Positions 6,122-7,195 of a DNA stretch of 7,195 nucleotides are shown in pieces. This stretch comes from Methanocorpusculum sp. GTDB lineage: Archaea; Halobacteriota; Methanomicrobia; Methanomicrobiales; Methanocorpusculaceae. The translations under genes and the position numbers were made by a program. How positions within the stretch are numbered: position 1 is the stretch's first letter; each line of letters begins with the position of its first letter. Location of the stretch: the NCBI GenBank assembly GCA_030539595.1, contig JAUNXW010000087.1, positions 1 to 7,195 of the forward strand. The letters run 5' to 3'. Under the pieces are notes generated by a model. That model had not been told where the DNA came from. It was given only the letters and a program-made list of their open reading frames with translations, and did no database searches.

Positions 6122-6460
6122 TTATTTTGAAAACAGAACCGAGCAGATTTCTTTTCCGACTGTTTTTTCAAGTCTTGTTTTTTCTTCCGCGCCGATATTT
6201 TCAAAGAGATTTTTTGTTCCTTTGGGTGTAGTGTATATTCCGACGCGTTCGGTTCTTGTCAGGATTCCTTTTTCTTCCATTGATGAAAAATACGGCAGGA
6301 CGTAGTAATGAGGGACTTCAAGAGTTTCGGCTATTTTTCTTGTTGTCGGAAATTTAATTTCAATGCCGTCACAGCCGACCGAAAAAATAATCTTATCTTC
6401 TGCTAAGAGAAGTTTTCTTCCGCACGCAAAGACAATTTCTTCGGAAATGGATACAGACAT
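6122..6460 (-). CDS. Small winged-helix DNA-binding protein, unassigned family
   Basis: I do not recognise a named family. The 112-residue product looks like a winged-helix regulator. A helix-turn-helix lies at about 38-62 (PTTRKIAETLEVPHYYVLPYFSSME), then a short wing with KGILTRTERVGIYTTPKG (64-81), the usual pattern of an MarR/ArsR-like fold, then a charged C-terminal helix (EEKTRLEKTVG). The N-terminal part (8-36) holds two cysteines, Cys13 and Cys30, and Cys107 is near the end; a redox or metal role is only speculation. The start at 6458-6460 has no Shine-Dalgarno sequence but follows a TATA box at leaderless spacing. It converges on tupC with one base between stop codons, and its transcript probably overlaps the tupC 3' end. 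Being inside the repeat-bounded block with tfx and tupABC makes regulation of tungstate uptake plausible but unproven. Confidence 0.72.
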   Translation of the reverse strand: MSVSISEEIVFACGRKLLLAEDKIIFSVGCDGIEIKFPTTRKIAETLEVPHYYVLPYFSSMEEKGILTRTERVGIYTTPKGTKNLFENIGAEEKTRLEKTVGKEICSVLFSK

Positions 6461-6486
6461 TTATAGGATATTATTGGTTCTTAAGA

Positions 6487-6497
6487 ATTTTATATTT
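6487..6497 (-). promoter_or_regulatory. TATA box of the winged-helix gene
   Basis: The minus strand reads AAATATAAAAT, centred about 32 bases before the ATG at 6460. Transcription should start within a few bases of the start codon, matching the lack of a Shine-Dalgarno site. Confidence 0.45.
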
Positions 6498-6523
6498 GCC
6501 CATGTTTTATTTTGAGTTTGAGT

Positions 6524-6555
6524 TTGTCCAATCGTTATGTTAATCTGTTGGACAA
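6524..6555. repeat. Inverted repeat TTGTCCAA ... TTGGACAA upstream of the winged-helix gene
   Basis: TTGTCCAA (6524-6531) and TTGGACAA (6548-6555) are exact 8-base inverted copies with 16 bases between. TTGGACAA also occurs at 2582-2589 and TTGTCCA at 2630-2636, around the tfx promoter. They may be operators shared by both regulator genes or simply the outer ends of the foldback elements. Confidence 0.4.
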
Positions 6556-6950
6556 GATTTTGATGTTGAGATTGTTGTACTGTTGGTCATTTAAATTATT
6601 TTTCGAGACACCGAAAAGCACGAAATCTACACAAAAACACGAAAGGAGATAAATTTTGTTTATTCTATCCTTAGACCGACCATACACACGAAAGTCACTA
6701 AAACCAGACTAAATACACAAAAGGTTGAATGCAGATTTATTCAGACTAACTTTGACGAAATAACTTAACACTCAACCTTTAGTGTATTTAGTCTGGTTTT
6801 AGTGACTTTCGTGTGTATTGGTCAGAATAAGATAGAGATCAAAGGAATATTTTTTCGTGATTTCGTGCAGTGTTTTGTGTTTTTTGCCGAGGGAGCGAAG
6901 CGACTAAGGCTTGAGCAAGTTGAAGACTTGCGACGGTGTCTCGCTAAATA
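6556..6950. repeat. Large foldback (palindromic) repeat element, copy 2
   Basis: The outer arms CGAGACACCG (6604-6613) and CGGTGTCTCG (6934-6943) are exact complements. The inner arms 6682-6728 and 6772-6818 match at 46 of 47 positions around a 43-base loop. The left arm matches the right arm of copy 1 in inverted orientation (about 6591-6697 against 2461-2564). The right-arm segment 6802-6850 matches the inverted left-arm segment of copy 1 (2305-2353) at 47 of 49 positions. The loop and the left flank (GAGATTGTTGTACTGTTGG at 6568-6586) are in the same orientation as in copy 1. The right arm is interrupted by a 48-base insertion (6886-6933). No coding capacity is visible; MITE-like or foldback origin is inferred. 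Confidence 0.85.
6886..6933. mobile_element. 48-base structured insertion in the right arm of repeat copy 2
   Basis: In the three other outer arms the CAC/GTG-type repeat leads directly into the CGGTGTCTCG terminus. Here 48 bases are added. They contain the hairpin GCAAGT-TGAAG-ACTTGC (6915-6931), a GAGCGAAGCGAC unit and outer GCC/GGC pairing (6886-6910). The style resembles the GC-rich hairpins at 7072-7178. It may be a very small palindromic element that inserted into the repeat. Confidence 0.4.
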
Positions 6951-6955
6951 AAACC

Positions 6956-7031
6956 CAAGAAGAGCATTGTATTGCTGCGAAAAGATTTAGCTTACCCTGA
7001 ATCTATATGATTATTGTTTATGCTCTTCTTG
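6956..7031. repeat. 76-base foldback with perfect 12-bp terminal stem
   Basis: CAAGAAGAGCAT (6956-6967) and ATGCTCTTCTTG (7020-7031) are exact inverted copies. The 52-base interior holds a smaller AGATT/AATCT pairing (6983-7004). It could be a small structured RNA, a cruciform or a tiny insertion. It does not look like a tRNA and I see no promoter. Confidence 0.4.
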
Positions 7032-7051
7032 TGATTGATAAGAAAAAGAAA

Positions 7052-7160
7052 CCGCCATTCACGCCAATCTCGCACTTCGTGCTCCGCCATTCGCAAACGC
7101 TTTTCGTTGCTCTCGACTTCGTCTCGTCTCCATTCGGAGACCGCAACGGCGTTTGCTGAG
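7052..7160. repeat. GC-rich cluster of nested hairpins with TTCG loops
   Basis: The region contains GCAC-TTC-GTGC (7072-7082). It also has a nested structure with stems GCAAACGC/GCGTTTGC (7093-7100 with 7149-7156), CGTTGC/GCAACG (7105-7110 with 7143-7148) and GTCTCC-ATTC-GGAGAC (7126-7141). CCGCCATTC occurs at 7052-7060 and 7084-7092. TTCG recurs at about 7076, 7090, 7103, 7118 and 7133, every 13-15 bases. No credible gene is present. It is more GC-rich than the surrounding intergenic DNA and looks like a repetitive palindromic element. Confidence 0.5.
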
Positions 7161-7161
7161 A

Positions 7162-7195
7162 CGACGCTGTTCGCGTCGCTCTGATTTTTATTTTT
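7162..7195 (+). terminator. Hairpin followed by T-rich tract at the right edge
   Basis: CGACGC (7162-7167) and GCGTCG (7173-7178) form a 6-bp stem with loop TGTTC. It is followed a few bases later by TTTTTATTTTT (7185-7195). It has the shape of a terminator on the plus strand, but no plus-strand gene precedes it within 1 kb, so it may belong to the palindromic cluster or act for a gene beyond the edge. Confidence 0.3.

Noticed and set aside
6986..7088. Short minus-strand open frame of about 32 codons beginning MAEHEVRDWREW
   Set aside because: It runs through the hairpin cluster and the foldback, has no ribosome site, and its peptide reflects the palindromic repeats.

Overview
The window looks like chromosomal DNA of a formate-using methanogenic archaeon, most likely of the Methanomicrobiales. 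The reasons are an F420-type formate dehydrogenase alpha subunit, a Tfx-family DNA-binding protein (a family known from methanogens), TATA-type promoters placed about 26 bases before start codons with no Shine-Dalgarno sequence, and Shine-Dalgarno sites at genes such as fdhA and tupC. The genus is not assigned.

Layout. Positions 1-1818 (minus strand) hold the first 606 codons of fdhA, a molybdo/tungstopterin formate dehydrogenase running off the left edge. A long AT-rich intergenic region (1819-2651) carries candidate fdhA control sites (a direct repeat with 20-bp period and a dyad) and a first large foldback repeat (about 2197-2594). A plus-strand block follows: tfx (2652-3056), a 312-base control region, then tupA-tupB-tupC (3369-6120), a complete tungstate ABC transporter. 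A small winged-helix gene (6122-6460, minus) converges on tupC with one base between the stop codons. A second foldback repeat (about 6524-6950) follows, carrying a 48-base insertion in one arm. The right edge (6951-7195) has no credible gene but contains a 76-base foldback and a cluster of GC-rich hairpins ending in a T-rich tract.

How the parts fit. FdhA needs a Mo or W bis-pterin cofactor, TupABC imports tungstate, and Tfx is the family first described as binding near the fmdECB (molybdenum formylmethanofuran dehydrogenase) promoter. The window therefore looks like a small metal-supply and metal-enzyme neighbourhood. The functional link between Tfx, the winged-helix protein and tungsten is inference.

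The most unusual feature is the pair of foldback elements bracketing the tfx-tup-winged-helix block. The arm facing the block on the left (about 2461-2564) is a near-identical inverted copy of the arm facing it on the right (about 6591-6697). The block thus has the form of a composite or invertible segment. The two elements have their middle arm sections exchanged while the central loop and the left flank keep the same orientation, which suggests past recombination inside the palindromes.
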